This document shows positions 16,004-23,996 of a stretch of DNA of 64,000 nt, piece by piece. The DNA is from Bacillota bacterium (GTDB lineage: Bacteria; Bacillota; Clostridia; Acetivibrionales; DTU013): the NCBI GenBank assembly GCA_023411575.1, contig JAEYOP010000067.1:27470-91469 (forward strand), in the 5' to 3' direction. The translations under genes and the position numbers were made by a program. The notes beneath the pieces were generated by a model that made no database searches, was not told the origin of the DNA, and worked only from the letters and a program-made list of their open reading frames with translations. How positions within the stretch are numbered: position 1 is the first letter of the stretch; every line of letters begins with the position of its first letter.

Positions 16004-17284
16004 TCACAGATTGTCGTAAAGGTCTTCCACCAAAGTCAGGCTGCCCCTGTATCCCGCATACGTCCTGTTGAAAATAAGGCGGTCCGTTACCGGATAGGCG
16101 ACGACGCTGCACTGGATATTCTTCTCCATGCCGTACTCGCGGTCGTTCGTGCTGCCTATAAGCAGCGTTATGTCCGGGTCCGTCTCCAGCTCCTGCCGGA
16201 TCCTCCATTGATCCGTTTCGAAAACGACTCTCGGAGGGCGTGCGTATTCCAGGTTGGTAATACTATCCACGATCCGTTTCTTATCCTCCGGCCGGAAAAC
16301 CGGATCCGTTATGATGGACAACCGCGGCGTAAAGCTGAAATCATTGGCCAGGAACCGGGTGATCCCCACCACCGTATTTGCATCACCGACCACGGCGAAC
16401 CGCTTCCAGCTCAGCGCGCCGATGGCGGTCTCCAGATAGCTGTATACGTAATCCTCTTCCTCCTCTATGACCTTTTCCGCCCGCTCCTGAAGCCCAAGGG
16501 CCTCTCCCACGGCGCGGACGAACGCCGACGTGTCGGTCGCGCCGACGGGAAGTCCGGGCCACCGGAGAACCGGGACGCCGAACCGGGTCTCGTATTCGGC
16601 CGCCGCGCTCTTCAGCAGCCAGGGCGAAATCACGATATTCAATGCTGCCCCGCCGGATTTTTCAATATCGGCGATGCCCTGGTGCCGGGTAAAGAAGGTG
16701 TTTACCTCAAGCCCCAGCAGCCGGAGGATTCGGACGAGTTCCTCGAAGTTTCCTTCCCAGAAGGGATCGTGATAGGGCATGATGCCGAACAGGTTGACCA
16801 GGTTTTCCTGCCGCGGGGCCGGTTTTACGATATGGTCCGTCAGCGCCCTGAACGCGATCTCATAGCCCCGGTAGCTTTCGCCGAGAAAGCCCGCCGAATC
16901 CACGGAATAAACAGGATACCCCTTCCGGCGGTATTCCTCCGTTACGCTGACGATATCGTCCCCGATGATGCCCGAGGTGCACCCCGACAAGACAAAATAG
17001 GCGTCCGCTTCCAGGATCTCCAGGGAGCCGTCGATGGTCCCCCTCAGTTTGTCCAGTCCGCCAAATACGACTTCCCGTTCCAGCATATTGGTGCAGGGCG
17101 TCGATACCCCCGATACGTAAAACGGGGCCCGGCCTCCCGACTGGCCGGCTTCTCCGGCGGTGGTCTGCATGCAGCAGCCGGGGCCCGTGTGGTAGATCGG
17201 AATCACCCTGTTGATCGCCGACAGGACGGCGTTGACGCCTCCGAGAGCACAATTTCCGCGTGGACCTTCTGTAATGATTGACAT
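16004..17284 (-). CDS. NifK-like subunit K1 of nitrogenase-like complex
   Basis: A 426-residue beta-type subunit with the three P-cluster-type cysteines Cys12 (RGNCALG), Cys37 (HTGPGCCMQ) and Cys102 (LSGCTSGIIGDD), plus TPCTNMLEREVVFGG and YAGYRGSLTLVEDLY. It resembles K2 throughout and, like it, lacks the long N-terminus of true NifK. The ATG at 17284 has CGGAGTGG upstream; a TTG six codons earlier is less likely. It follows D1 by 25 bases; the next gene is D2 after a gap of about 105 bases. Confidence 0.88.
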   Translation of the reverse strand: MSIITEGPRGNCALGGVNAVLSAINRVIPIYHTGPGCCMQTTAGEAGQSGGRAPFYVSGVSTPCTNMLEREVVFGGLDKLRGTIDGSLEILEADAYFVLSGCTSGIIGDDIVSVTEEYRRKGYPVYSVDSAGFLGESYRGYEIAFRALTDHIVKPAPRQENLVNLFGIMPYHDPFWEGNFEELVRILRLLGLEVNTFFTRHQGIADIEKSGGAALNIVISPWLLKSAAAEYETRFGVPVLRWPGLPVGATDTSAFVRAVGEALGLQERAEKVIEEEEDYVYSYLETAIGALSWKRFAVVGDANTVVGITRFLANDFSFTPRLSIITDPVFRPEDKKRIVDSITNLEYARPPRVVFETDQWRIRQELETDPDITLLIGSTNDREYGMEKNIQCSVVAYPVTDRLIFNRTYAGYRGSLTLVEDLYDNL

Positions 17285-17309
17285 CTTTCCACTCCGTTCC
17301 AACTAGATT

Positions 17310-18755
17310 TTACTCAAACGTTTTTATGAATCGAAACGCATTGTCGCCGTACCAGGATTCCTTGTAAGGCAGCCGGGCATGCTTCTGCAGCTTTTTGTTG
17401 AACCCCGGGTTCTCGATCTGGTCCGCGATTTTGTTGCCGAGGTACAGGATTCCGTCATAGCCCATGGTCGGACGCTTCATGTCCAGAACGTGGGTCGTGG
17501 GAATCCCCAGCCTCGCCGACCAGGTCGGAACGCCGATGAATACGTCGGGCTTCAGCCTGTTGACCAGGTTGACCTGCTCGAAGGGCTGCATGTTGGCGAC
17601 ATCCACAATGTAATCCCCGTGAATGCCGTTCAGGTATTCGATATCGATCTGGGCATCCTCGTCGTAAGTCGGTGTCTCAAAGCCCACCAGTTTCATGCCG
17701 AAATCGTCGATGAGGGAGGCGGCCGCAAAGGAACGGCCGGTGCCGCCGCAGATAAACACCCGCTTGCCCTCGAGGCGTTCGCGGATGGCTTCGAGCCTGG
17801 GCAGTACCCTCACATGCTCCGCTGCAATATAGTCCTCCGCTTCCTTTTCCTTTCCGAAAAGAGCGGCAACCCCTCTGAACCATTTGTCCGTATTGCGTAC
17901 GCCGATGGGCATGACCGTGTGGGAAAAGGGAATATGATAATCCTCCTCCAACTCCTTCATGAATTCATCGGCAAAAACCTTGCAGATGGCCGTGGAGGCC
18001 TCCGCCTCCGTAATTTTCTGAATTTTCTCATAGGAGCTGTAAAACGGAATGTAGTTGGCGTGCAGTCCCAGCACGGCCAGCATCCTCTCGATTTCCTTCT
18101 GGTCCTTGTAGCTTACGCTGGTCGGCGCAAACAGGTTGATCAGGCCCTTTTCCTTTTCCGCCGGGCGGCTTCTGTCCAGCAGGTGCTTTGATATGGCCAG
18201 GAAAGCGGCGTCAAAGCCCGATGCGCAGATTTTGGATTTGAAGCCTTCGCAGTGGATGGGCACCAGCTTCGGCCGGAGCTCCTTCTGCAGCTCGGAGGCC
18301 ACCGCGTCCACATCGTCCCCGATGATGCCCGAGGCACAGGAGGTAAAAATGAAAATCAGCTTCGGATGATATCGTTCATCCGCCAGTTTTATGGCCTCCC
18401 GGAGCTTCTTTTCCCCTCCGTGGATGATATCCTTCTCATCCAGATTGGTTACCAGGATCCTGGCGTTCCGGATCACCGGTTCCCCCCGGTGCGCCTGCCC
18501 GACCCGGTACATGTCGTTCATGAAGGAGGCGCAGCCCACGCAGCCCTGCGGGGAATGGACGACAAAGGCGGATTCTTCCATGGACAGCAGCGCGGACATG
18601 CTGTTGATCTGCTGGCACTGCAGCCCCTGGCTGAAGCTTCGGTCGGCCATTTTGAAGCAGCGCTTCGTATAATTCCCCGACAGCTCCCGGCTGTTTCCGA
18701 TGCAGTCATTGTACGTATAGGGACGCGATTCGCGTATTCCCGAATAATTGCTCAT
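17310..18755 (-). CDS. NifD-like subunit D1 of nitrogenase-like complex
   Basis: A 481-residue alpha-type subunit. Candidate P-cluster ligands are Cys47 (SQGLQCQQ), Cys72 (HSPQGCVGC) and Cys140 (FTSCASGIIGDD), with the same 25-residue spacing between the first two as in D2. Cys258 (AICKVFADEF) aligns with the cofactor Cys275 of NifD without gaps up to EEDYHIPF. Near the His442 region it reads GIPTTHVLDMKRPTMGYDG, two residues shorter than NifD; His422 might or might not take that place. AAAGGAGTCTGAAAC precedes the ATG. D1 follows directly on the transporter ATPase gene, tying the complex to import. Confidence 0.88.
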   Translation of the reverse strand: MSNYSGIRESRPYTYNDCIGNSRELSGNYTKRCFKMADRSFSQGLQCQQINSMSALLSMEESAFVVHSPQGCVGCASFMNDMYRVGQAHRGEPVIRNARILVTNLDEKDIIHGGEKKLREAIKLADERYHPKLIFIFTSCASGIIGDDVDAVASELQKELRPKLVPIHCEGFKSKICASGFDAAFLAISKHLLDRSRPAEKEKGLINLFAPTSVSYKDQKEIERMLAVLGLHANYIPFYSSYEKIQKITEAEASTAICKVFADEFMKELEEDYHIPFSHTVMPIGVRNTDKWFRGVAALFGKEKEAEDYIAAEHVRVLPRLEAIRERLEGKRVFICGGTGRSFAAASLIDDFGMKLVGFETPTYDEDAQIDIEYLNGIHGDYIVDVANMQPFEQVNLVNRLKPDVFIGVPTWSARLGIPTTHVLDMKRPTMGYDGILYLGNKIADQIENPGFNKKLQKHARLPYKESWYGDNAFRFIKTFE

Positions 18756-18778
18756 GTTTCAGACTCCTTTGCTTTCCG

Positions 18779-19531
18779 TCAGATTTCATAGCTCTCGCCG
18801 GGCAGGATCCTCTTCAGGAACTGCTTGGTGCGTTCTTCCTTCGGATTGACGAAAATGTCCCGGGGAGTGCCCTGTTCCACCACCACCCCGCCGTCCATGA
18901 AAATCACTTTGCTGGCCACATCGGAGGCGAAGGACATCTCATGGGTGACCACAATCATCGTGATTCCCTCCCTCGCTACCTTTTTGATCAGCGCCAGGGC
19001 CTCTCCCACCAGCTCCGGGTCCAGGGCCGAAGTCGGCTCGTCAAACAGGATCACCTCGGGGTTCAGGGCCAGAGCCCGCGCAATTCCCACCCTCTGCTGC
19101 TGTCCTCCCGACAGGTGGCAGGGATAGGCGTCGTATTTGTCGGACAGGCCCACTTTGTCCAACACCTTTCGCCCGATCTCCTCCGCATCCTTCTTCGGCA
19201 CCTTCCGGGCCGTGATCAGTCCTTCCGTCACGTTTTCAAGAGCCGTTTTATTGTTGAAAAGGTTGTGGTTCTGGAACACCATCGCCGTTTTCCGCCGGAT
19301 GTTCAAGATGTCCTTGCGGGTCGCATGCTTGAACTGGACCCTGGCGTCTCCCACCGCAAGCTCTCCTTCATCCGCCTTTTCCAGGAAGTTGATGCACCTC
19401 AGCAGCGTGGTCTTTCCGGAACCGCTGGGGCCCAGGATCACCACCACTTCCCCCTTTTCCACCTCTACATCGACACCTTTGAGCACTTCATTTTTCCCAA
19501 ATGCCTTATGGATTCCCTTCACTTCGATCAA
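18779..19531 (-). CDS. Polar amino acid (cystine-type) ABC transporter ATPase
   Basis: A 250-residue ATPase of the GlnQ/TcyN type: Walker A GPSGSGKTT, Q-loop VFQNHNLF, signature LSGGQQQRVGIARAL, Walker B VILFDEPTSALD, and the H-loop THEMSFASDVA. It lies between the permease at 19550 (18-base gap) and the D1 gene. It is the only ATPase of this type in the window, and may also serve the paralogous permeases at 8089/8833, whose operon has none (inference). Confidence 0.93.
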   Translation of the reverse strand: MIEVKGIHKAFGKNEVLKGVDVEVEKGEVVVILGPSGSGKTTLLRCINFLEKADEGELAVGDARVQFKHATRKDILNIRRKTAMVFQNHNLFNNKTALENVTEGLITARKVPKKDAEEIGRKVLDKVGLSDKYDAYPCHLSGGQQQRVGIARALALNPEVILFDEPTSALDPELVGEALALIKKVAREGITMIVVTHEMSFASDVASKVIFMDGGVVVEQGTPRDIFVNPKEERTKQFLKRILPGESYEI

Positions 19532-19549
19532 ATCAAATCCCCTCCGTTT

Positions 19550-20257
19550 TTATGATGTTTTCGCCAAATGTGCGCTGAGGGTTCTTTCCAGAACCACCGA
19601 CAGTCGCTCGATCAACGCGCATATGGCCCAGTAGACAATCGCCGCCGCAACGGTGGCTTCCAGGAAACAGTAGTTTGCGGTGGCGGTAATTTGAGCCGCA
19701 TTGTATAAATCCGTTATGGAGAGGATAAATACAAGGGAAGAGCCCTTCAGCAAACCGATGAACGTATTGCACAGCATCGGCGTGGCAACGGTGACCGCCT
19801 GCGGAAGGACAATGCGCCGGAGGGTCTGCACCTTTGTCATGCCCGCGGCGTAGGATGCTTCGTACTGCCCCTTGTCCACCGAAAGCAGGGAGCCTCTTAC
19901 GATCTCCGAAATCGTTGCGGAGGAAAAAATGGTCAGCCCCGCAAATGCTAGAAAAATGGGATCCACATCCTTTGACCGCACCCCCAGGTGAAGAATTCCC
20001 GCCAGGGAATCGAAGCCCTGACTGAACACGATATTGATCACCAGGAGGATCAGGATCAGGGGAATCCCTTTGACCGTCACCACAAAAACCTGGGATACGC
20101 GGTCCAGGATCCGGATATTATACACTCTGGTAAGGGCAATCAGCGTACCGAAGAGAATTCCGGCCGCCAGAGCCTCCACCGCCAGCAGAAGCGTGACCGG
20201 CGTATACTTCAGCGCCGCCCCCAGCGCCGTTCCCATTGCGGAAAAATCGAAGCTCAT
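19550..20257 (-). CDS. Polar amino acid (cystine-type) ABC permease
   Basis: A 235-residue permease with about five helices and the EAA loop (YEASYAAGMTKVQTLRRIVLP within about 128-150). Its ATG at 20257 overlaps the stop of the preceding permease (ATGA), with GGGAGGG seven bases upstream, so the two are translationally coupled. Paralogue of the permease at 8089. Confidence 0.9.
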   Translation of the reverse strand: MSFDFSAMGTALGAALKYTPVTLLLAVEALAAGILFGTLIALTRVYNIRILDRVSQVFVVTVKGIPLILILLVINIVFSQGFDSLAGILHLGVRSKDVDPIFLAFAGLTIFSSATISEIVRGSLLSVDKGQYEASYAAGMTKVQTLRRIVLPQAVTVATPMLCNTFIGLLKGSSLVFILSITDLYNAAQITATANYCFLEATVAAAIVYWAICALIERLSVVLERTLSAHLAKTS

Positions 20258-21012
20258 ACGCAAGCCCTCCCAAAGGAGAACTTTTTGCCCAATCCATTGC
20301 TGGCCTTCTCAATTGCGATGCTGAATGCAATAAAGATGACCGCCGCTACGAAATAGCCCTCCAGGTAATGGTACGTATTGGCTCCCAGCGTGGTGATCTT
20401 GCCCATGATGTCCAGCGTACCGATCAGATAGGCGATGGAAGTATCCTGCAGCAGTCCGACCATGCTTGTCGCCAGGCTCGGCAGCGCGATGACCAGCGCC
20501 TGGGGCGCGACGATCTGCCGGAAGGTCTGCAGCCTGGTCATTCCGACCGAAACGGCCGCTTCGGTTTGTCCGGCGGGAATGGCCGTGATGGAGGCCCGGA
20601 TGATTTCCGATAAAAAGGCCGCCGCATTTAACGCATAGGTTGCAATAATAAAATACATTGCATCCCACTCGCTCAGATCGATTCCGATCGTGCTCAGCAC
20701 GGCCGGCAGGCCGTAATAGACCAGGTACATCTGTACGATCACCGGCGTTCCGCGGATAAACGAAATGTATACCGTCGAGAACTGGGCAAGCACCGGTATT
20801 TTGTAAAGCCGGGACAGCGCAAGGCCGATTGCCAGAATAAAACCGAGGATCGTGGCGAATACGACAATCAACAGGGTGATGTGCAGTCTTGACAGGATCA
20901 GGGGAAAATACTCCCATACATAGCGAAATTGAAACAAGTCCTTGATAATAACACCTGCCCCTCCCGCACGGCGCACCTTCCGGGTCTTCCCGCCCGGAAA
21001 GCGCCATGCCAT
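20254..21012 (-). CDS. Polar amino acid (cystine-type) ABC permease
   Basis: A 252-residue permease. Helices begin around WEYFPLILSRLHITLLIVV; the EAA loop is AAVSVGMTRLQTFRQIVAPQ. The start is uncertain: ATG at 21012 and a TTG at 21021 have no good ribosome binding site. The homologue at 8833 begins close to what is here VIIKDLF, where GGGAGGGG lies upstream of an ATT ATC AAG, so a rare ATT start is conceivable. The first ~20 residues before that point (MAWRFPGGKTRKVRR...) look non-conserved. Confidence 0.85.
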   Translation of the reverse strand: MAWRFPGGKTRKVRRAGGAGVIIKDLFQFRYVWEYFPLILSRLHITLLIVVFATILGFILAIGLALSRLYKIPVLAQFSTVYISFIRGTPVIVQMYLVYYGLPAVLSTIGIDLSEWDAMYFIIATYALNAAAFLSEIIRASITAIPAGQTEAAVSVGMTRLQTFRQIVAPQALVIALPSLATSMVGLLQDTSIAYLIGTLDIMGKITTLGANTYHYLEGYFVAAVIFIAFSIAIEKASNGLGKKFSFGRACV

Positions 21013-21026
21013 ATCGGTCAAAGAAA

Positions 21027-21842
21027 TCAGTCGTTGGTGGTATAATCGCCGCCAAGAATCTGGATGGAAATCTTGGACAGGGTACCGTCCTTCCTCAGCT
21101 CCTTCAGCACTTTGTCCACATCCGCCTTGAGCTGCTTGTCTTCCTTCCGGAAGATGAAATAGGTATTGGAGGATGCGATCGGATCGCCGACGGTCTTGAT
21201 CACATCGCCGAAGGTCTTGTTCAGCGCCTGGACAATTCTTGTGATGGAGATAAACGCGTCAATCTTGCCGTCCTGCAGGTTCTTTACCGTGGTCGCCTGG
21301 TCGGCGGAGGAATAGATCAGCTTCAGCGCCTTATCCGCATGATCCTTGTTGTACTGCTCCAGCACATACGCTTCATTGGAGCCCGGCGATACCTGGACGT
21401 TCTTGCCTGCCAGGTCTGCGATTCCCTTGGTTGTGGTATTGTCCTTCTTCACGACGATCCGGAGGATAAAAGTGGTATAGCTTTCATCGCCGTAAAGGAA
21501 TTTTGCCTTTCTCTCCGGGTTCACTTCGAATTGATGGGCCGCGAGGTCGATTTTCTTGGAGCCCAGGCTCAGCAGAATGTTTTTGAATTCGGAGGTCTTG
21601 AATTTGATCTTGTATTGGGGCAGCTTCTTGAATACCGCTGTCAGGACTTCCTTTTCATACCCCTGGAGCTGGCCTTTCTCGTCCAGGTAGCAATACGGCT
21701 TGAAGGCGTTGCCGGTGCCGATCGTGATGGTTCTTACCGTGGTTTTCTTCGTGGCCGCGTTGACTACGGTGGCCTGGAACAGGATTCCCAGCACCACAGC
21801 CAGGCTCAGAATAATGGATAGCGCTTTCAATAATTTTTTCAT
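21027..21842 (-). CDS. Family 3 (cystine-type) solute-binding protein
   Basis: A 271-residue exported binding protein: signal peptide 1-29 ending VNA without lipobox Cys, then an SBP_bac_3 domain beginning ITIGTGNAFKPYCYLDEKG. It is a paralogue of the C-terminal domain of the protein at 10749. It should capture the substrate of the permease pair and ATPase that follow. ATG at 21842 is eight bases after AAGGGG; the ATG at 21851 is too close to that site. Position between the nifX-like gene and the permeases makes import of a sulfur compound part of the nitrogenase-like operon. Confidence 0.88.
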   Translation of the reverse strand: MKKLLKALSIILSLAVVLGILFQATVVNAATKKTTVRTITIGTGNAFKPYCYLDEKGQLQGYEKEVLTAVFKKLPQYKIKFKTSEFKNILLSLGSKKIDLAAHQFEVNPERKAKFLYGDESYTTFILRIVVKKDNTTTKGIADLAGKNVQVSPGSNEAYVLEQYNKDHADKALKLIYSSADQATTVKNLQDGKIDAFISITRIVQALNKTFGDVIKTVGDPIASSNTYFIFRKEDKQLKADVDKVLKELRKDGTLSKISIQILGGDYTTND

Positions 21843-21979
21843 TTCATACACCCCTTCATTTTAAGAAAAATAATTTTTATTTATACAGGACAACCTGACT
21901 TTCCAGTCGTATTGGCCCGGTATAGTCCGTCTTTTTATTGGTCCATTCCTTTGTCCCCTTACTGATACTGCTCTCTCCT

Positions 21980-22405
21980 TTACTGTCCGCCGCAGCCTCC
22001 TCCGGCTTTGGCCCCGCAGCCGGAACATCCGCCGCCCGCCGGTCCGCACCCGGAAGCGCCTATGGAAAGGTTCCGGATCAGCCTGCTCTTCCTGCCATAG
22101 GCCGAGAGCGCTTTATCGATCGTCCCGGTAATGGCGTAGGCCTTTATCCCTCTGCCCTGCAGGATGTTCTCCGCATTCCTTCCGATCTGTGCCGTCAGAA
22201 CGGCCTCCACATCCCCCAGAAGCTCCGCAGCCTGCACGGCGGCCCCGTGATCCGCGCCGCCTTCCCCGCCTCTTTGGCGCGGTCTGCGTTCGATCAGCCG
22301 GTAGGAACCGTCTTCGGACACCTCGTATATGAGGAACTCCTCGGCACTGCCGAAATGCTCGTTGATCAGAACCCCGTCCGAGCTGGCAATCGCCACTTTG
22401 GCCAT
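21980..22405 (-). CDS. NifX/NafY-like cofactor protein with Cys-Gly-rich tail
   Basis: A 141-residue protein whose first ~110 residues form a dinitrogenase iron-molybdenum cofactor biosynthesis domain (MAKVAIASSDGVLINEHFGSA start; TAQIGRNAENIL). Such proteins bind or shuttle NifB-co or FeMo-co in nitrogen fixers. The last ~26 residues are almost only Gly, Ala and four Cys (GASGCG, GGGC, SGC, GGGC), a likely Fe-S or metal-binding tail. The ATG lies five bases after the NifB stop, with AGGTGGTG inside the end of nifB. The fused C-terminal domain of NifB is of the same family. Confidence 0.85.
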   Translation of the reverse strand: MAKVAIASSDGVLINEHFGSAEEFLIYEVSEDGSYRLIERRPRQRGGEGGADHGAAVQAAELLGDVEAVLTAQIGRNAENILQGRGIKAYAITGTIDKALSAYGRKSRLIRNLSIGASGCGPAGGGCSGCGAKAGGGCGGQ

Positions 22406-22409
22406 CGGC

Positions 22410-23684
22410 TCACACCACCTTTTCCCTGGATGAATTTCTTGCATGAAAGGCCTTTGCGGCCTTTTCCATTTCTTCTTCAATGACCCCATAGGTCTGGAAT
22501 ACCAGTCTTCCCCCGGCTTCCAGCATTTTATGGGGGAAAGGGCCTATCCGCTGCACCAGGATGACCTCACAGTCCTCCACCGTCCGGATTATTCCGGGAA
22601 GAAGCTCCTCCGCGTCGCCGCATTCGGCCGCTCCCTTGCAGTAATTATCCACACTCCTGTTCTCCAGGAACCGCACGCTGCCGTTGTCGTACCGGTAGAT
22701 CCGGAACTGCAGGGCATGGCCGAAATGCTGGTTGACCAGCCTTCCATCCGCCGATGCCACGGCCGCCGTAAAACGGATCCCGGGCGATTCCGCTTCCCCG
22801 GGGCCGCCGGACTTCCCGGCGGACTCCCTGAATTCGGCGGAGCAGTCCTGGCCCAGCATTCCGACCGCATCCGCGCGGCACTGCTGGCAATGGTACATTT
22901 GCTTCAAATGGACGGCGCAGTGTTTTCTCAAATCGTTCAATTCCTTGTTCGTAGTCAGCGGCCTGTGTTCAAATACGCTGCCGGGGGCGGGAATGAGCTG
23001 CATGATGTTTCCTATGTAAACCCCGTACCCCTTGACCGTCTTGACGACCTCCTCAATGTGGGAATCATTGAGTCCTTTGATCATTACCGTATTGACCTTC
23101 GTTACAATGCCCAGGGCCGCCAGCCGCTTCAGCCCCTCCAGTTGATTTGCCAGCAGGAGGGCGGCAGCGGCCTTCCCCGTATATCTTTGTCCTTCATAAT
23201 GCACTTCCCGGTAAATCCGGGCCCCGATTTCCGGGTCCACCGTGTTGATGGTCACCGTCACGTGGGTAACGCCCAGCGCTGCCAGTTCGTCCGCATACTG
23301 AGGCAAATACAAGCCGTTGGTGGAAAGGCAGAAGGTGATGTCCGGATCGACTTCCCGTATCCCCTCCAGCGTCCTTTTGGTATTCTCGAAGTTGGCAAGC
23401 GCATCCCCGGGGCCCGCAATACCGACCACCCTCAGGTTGGGCAGCTTGCTTTTTGCGTTTACAAACCGCTTCACGGCCTGTTCCGGCGACAATACTTCGC
23501 TGGTCACTCCAGGACGGCTTTCGTTGACACAATCGTATTTCCGGTTGCAGTAGTTGCAGGAAACATTGCATGCCGGCGCTACCGGCAGGTGGATCCTGGC
23601 ATTGCGGCAGCCCCCGCTGTAGCACGGGTGGCTCAGCGTCTTTTCCTCCAGTATTCGGTTGGCGTCGGAAAGGTTTGTGCTCAT
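22410..23684 (-). CDS. nifB: NifB, radical SAM cofactor synthase with NafY-type C-terminus
   Basis: A 424-residue protein. The radical SAM Cys motif is APACNVSCNYC (Cys39, 43, 46) in the NifB-specific context HPCYSGGC...NRKYDCVNESRPGV, and the end of this domain carries QQCRADAVGMLGQDC. NifB makes the [8Fe-9S-C] cofactor precursor from two [4Fe-4S] clusters and SAM. From residue 303 on a NifX/NafY-like domain follows (AAVASADGRLVNQHFGHA). ATG at 23684 is preceded by AGGAGT seven bases upstream; the longest frame adds 30 doubtful residues. It implies that the DK-like proteins downstream carry a NifB-derived cluster. No nifE, nifN, nifV or nifU is nearby. Confidence 0.95.
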   Translation of the reverse strand: MSTNLSDANRILEEKTLSHPCYSGGCRNARIHLPVAPACNVSCNYCNRKYDCVNESRPGVTSEVLSPEQAVKRFVNAKSKLPNLRVVGIAGPGDALANFENTKRTLEGIREVDPDITFCLSTNGLYLPQYADELAALGVTHVTVTINTVDPEIGARIYREVHYEGQRYTGKAAAALLLANQLEGLKRLAALGIVTKVNTVMIKGLNDSHIEEVVKTVKGYGVYIGNIMQLIPAPGSVFEHRPLTTNKELNDLRKHCAVHLKQMYHCQQCRADAVGMLGQDCSAEFRESAGKSGGPGEAESPGIRFTAAVASADGRLVNQHFGHALQFRIYRYDNGSVRFLENRSVDNYCKGAAECGDAEELLPGIIRTVEDCEVILVQRIGPFPHKMLEAGGRLVFQTYGVIEEEMEKAAKAFHARNSSREKVV

Positions 23685-23701
23685 ATCGTTCACTCCTGTT
23701 G

Positions 23702-23782
23702 CGGCAGAATCAAACACTATGCCGGATAATAAAAAAGGCCGGATTGACATACCCCTTCCATAGGGGGTATTCACATCCGGCC
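23702..23782 (-). promoter_or_regulatory. Two-hairpin attenuator-like leader element, copy 2 (before nifB)
   Basis: Minus strand: GACCA, then TGGAGGC, a long stem (GGCCGGAT...AATCCGGCC, inner arms ATACCCC/GGGGTAT) followed by TTTTTT (23736-23731), then a second hairpin CGGCATAGTGT...TGCCG (23724-23702), 18 bases before the nifB start. Alone, the first hairpin would be called a terminator for the cysK-yezD unit. But no promoter is visible between it and nifB, and the whole layout matches the leader at 11919-11991, so regulated read-through is likely. Confidence 0.6.
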
Positions 23783-23828
23783 TCCAGTATTTCTGGTCGG
23801 TCCGATTATCGTATTTTTTTGTCTGGGG

Positions 23829-23996
23829 CTACTTCAGCCTGATTTTCTCGCTCTTTTCAATCTGTACGATCCGGCCGCCCTGCACATGGAGTGTAACGGA
23901 GCCGTATTGCACCGTGTCGATATATTGCAGCAGGACCTGCAGTTCCTCTTCGGATATCTGAACCTTCGGCGCTTGGGATTCTTCGCTCGTGCTCAT
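23829..23996 (-). CDS. YezD-like small protein (DUF2292)
   Basis: A 55-residue protein, MSTSEESQAP...; the core reads TVQYGSVTLHVQGGRIVQIEKSEKIRL. This is the YezD/DUF2292 pattern (EIxYGSVxLxVxDGKVxQIExxEKIRL). YezD-type genes are found in sulfur assimilation operons; their biochemical role is not known to me. Its ATG overlaps the stop of the previous small gene as ATGA, and AGGAGGTC lies upstream, so translation is coupled. Confidence 0.8.
   Translation of the reverse strand: MSTSEESQAPKVQISEEELQVLLQYIDTVQYGSVTLHVQGGRIVQIEKSEKIRLK

Noticed and set aside
12134..18755. True molybdenum nitrogenase nifHDK
   Set aside because: Subunits are too short, the cofactor His is not conserved, nifEN is missing and the H protein deviates in its conserved middle part. 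Genes around are for sulfur, not nitrogen.
12134..18755. Protochlorophyllide or chlorophyllide reductase, or Ni-sirohydrochlorin reductase (CfbCD)
   Set aside because: NifB, both P-cluster Cys sets and the cofactor Cys in D, plus lack of any tetrapyrrole gene, argue against these.
23731..23782. Simple terminator separating cysK-yezD from nifB
   Set aside because: No promoter is seen between it and nifB, and the same two-hairpin layout stands in the leader of another operon, so an attenuator is the better reading. A plain terminator is not excluded.
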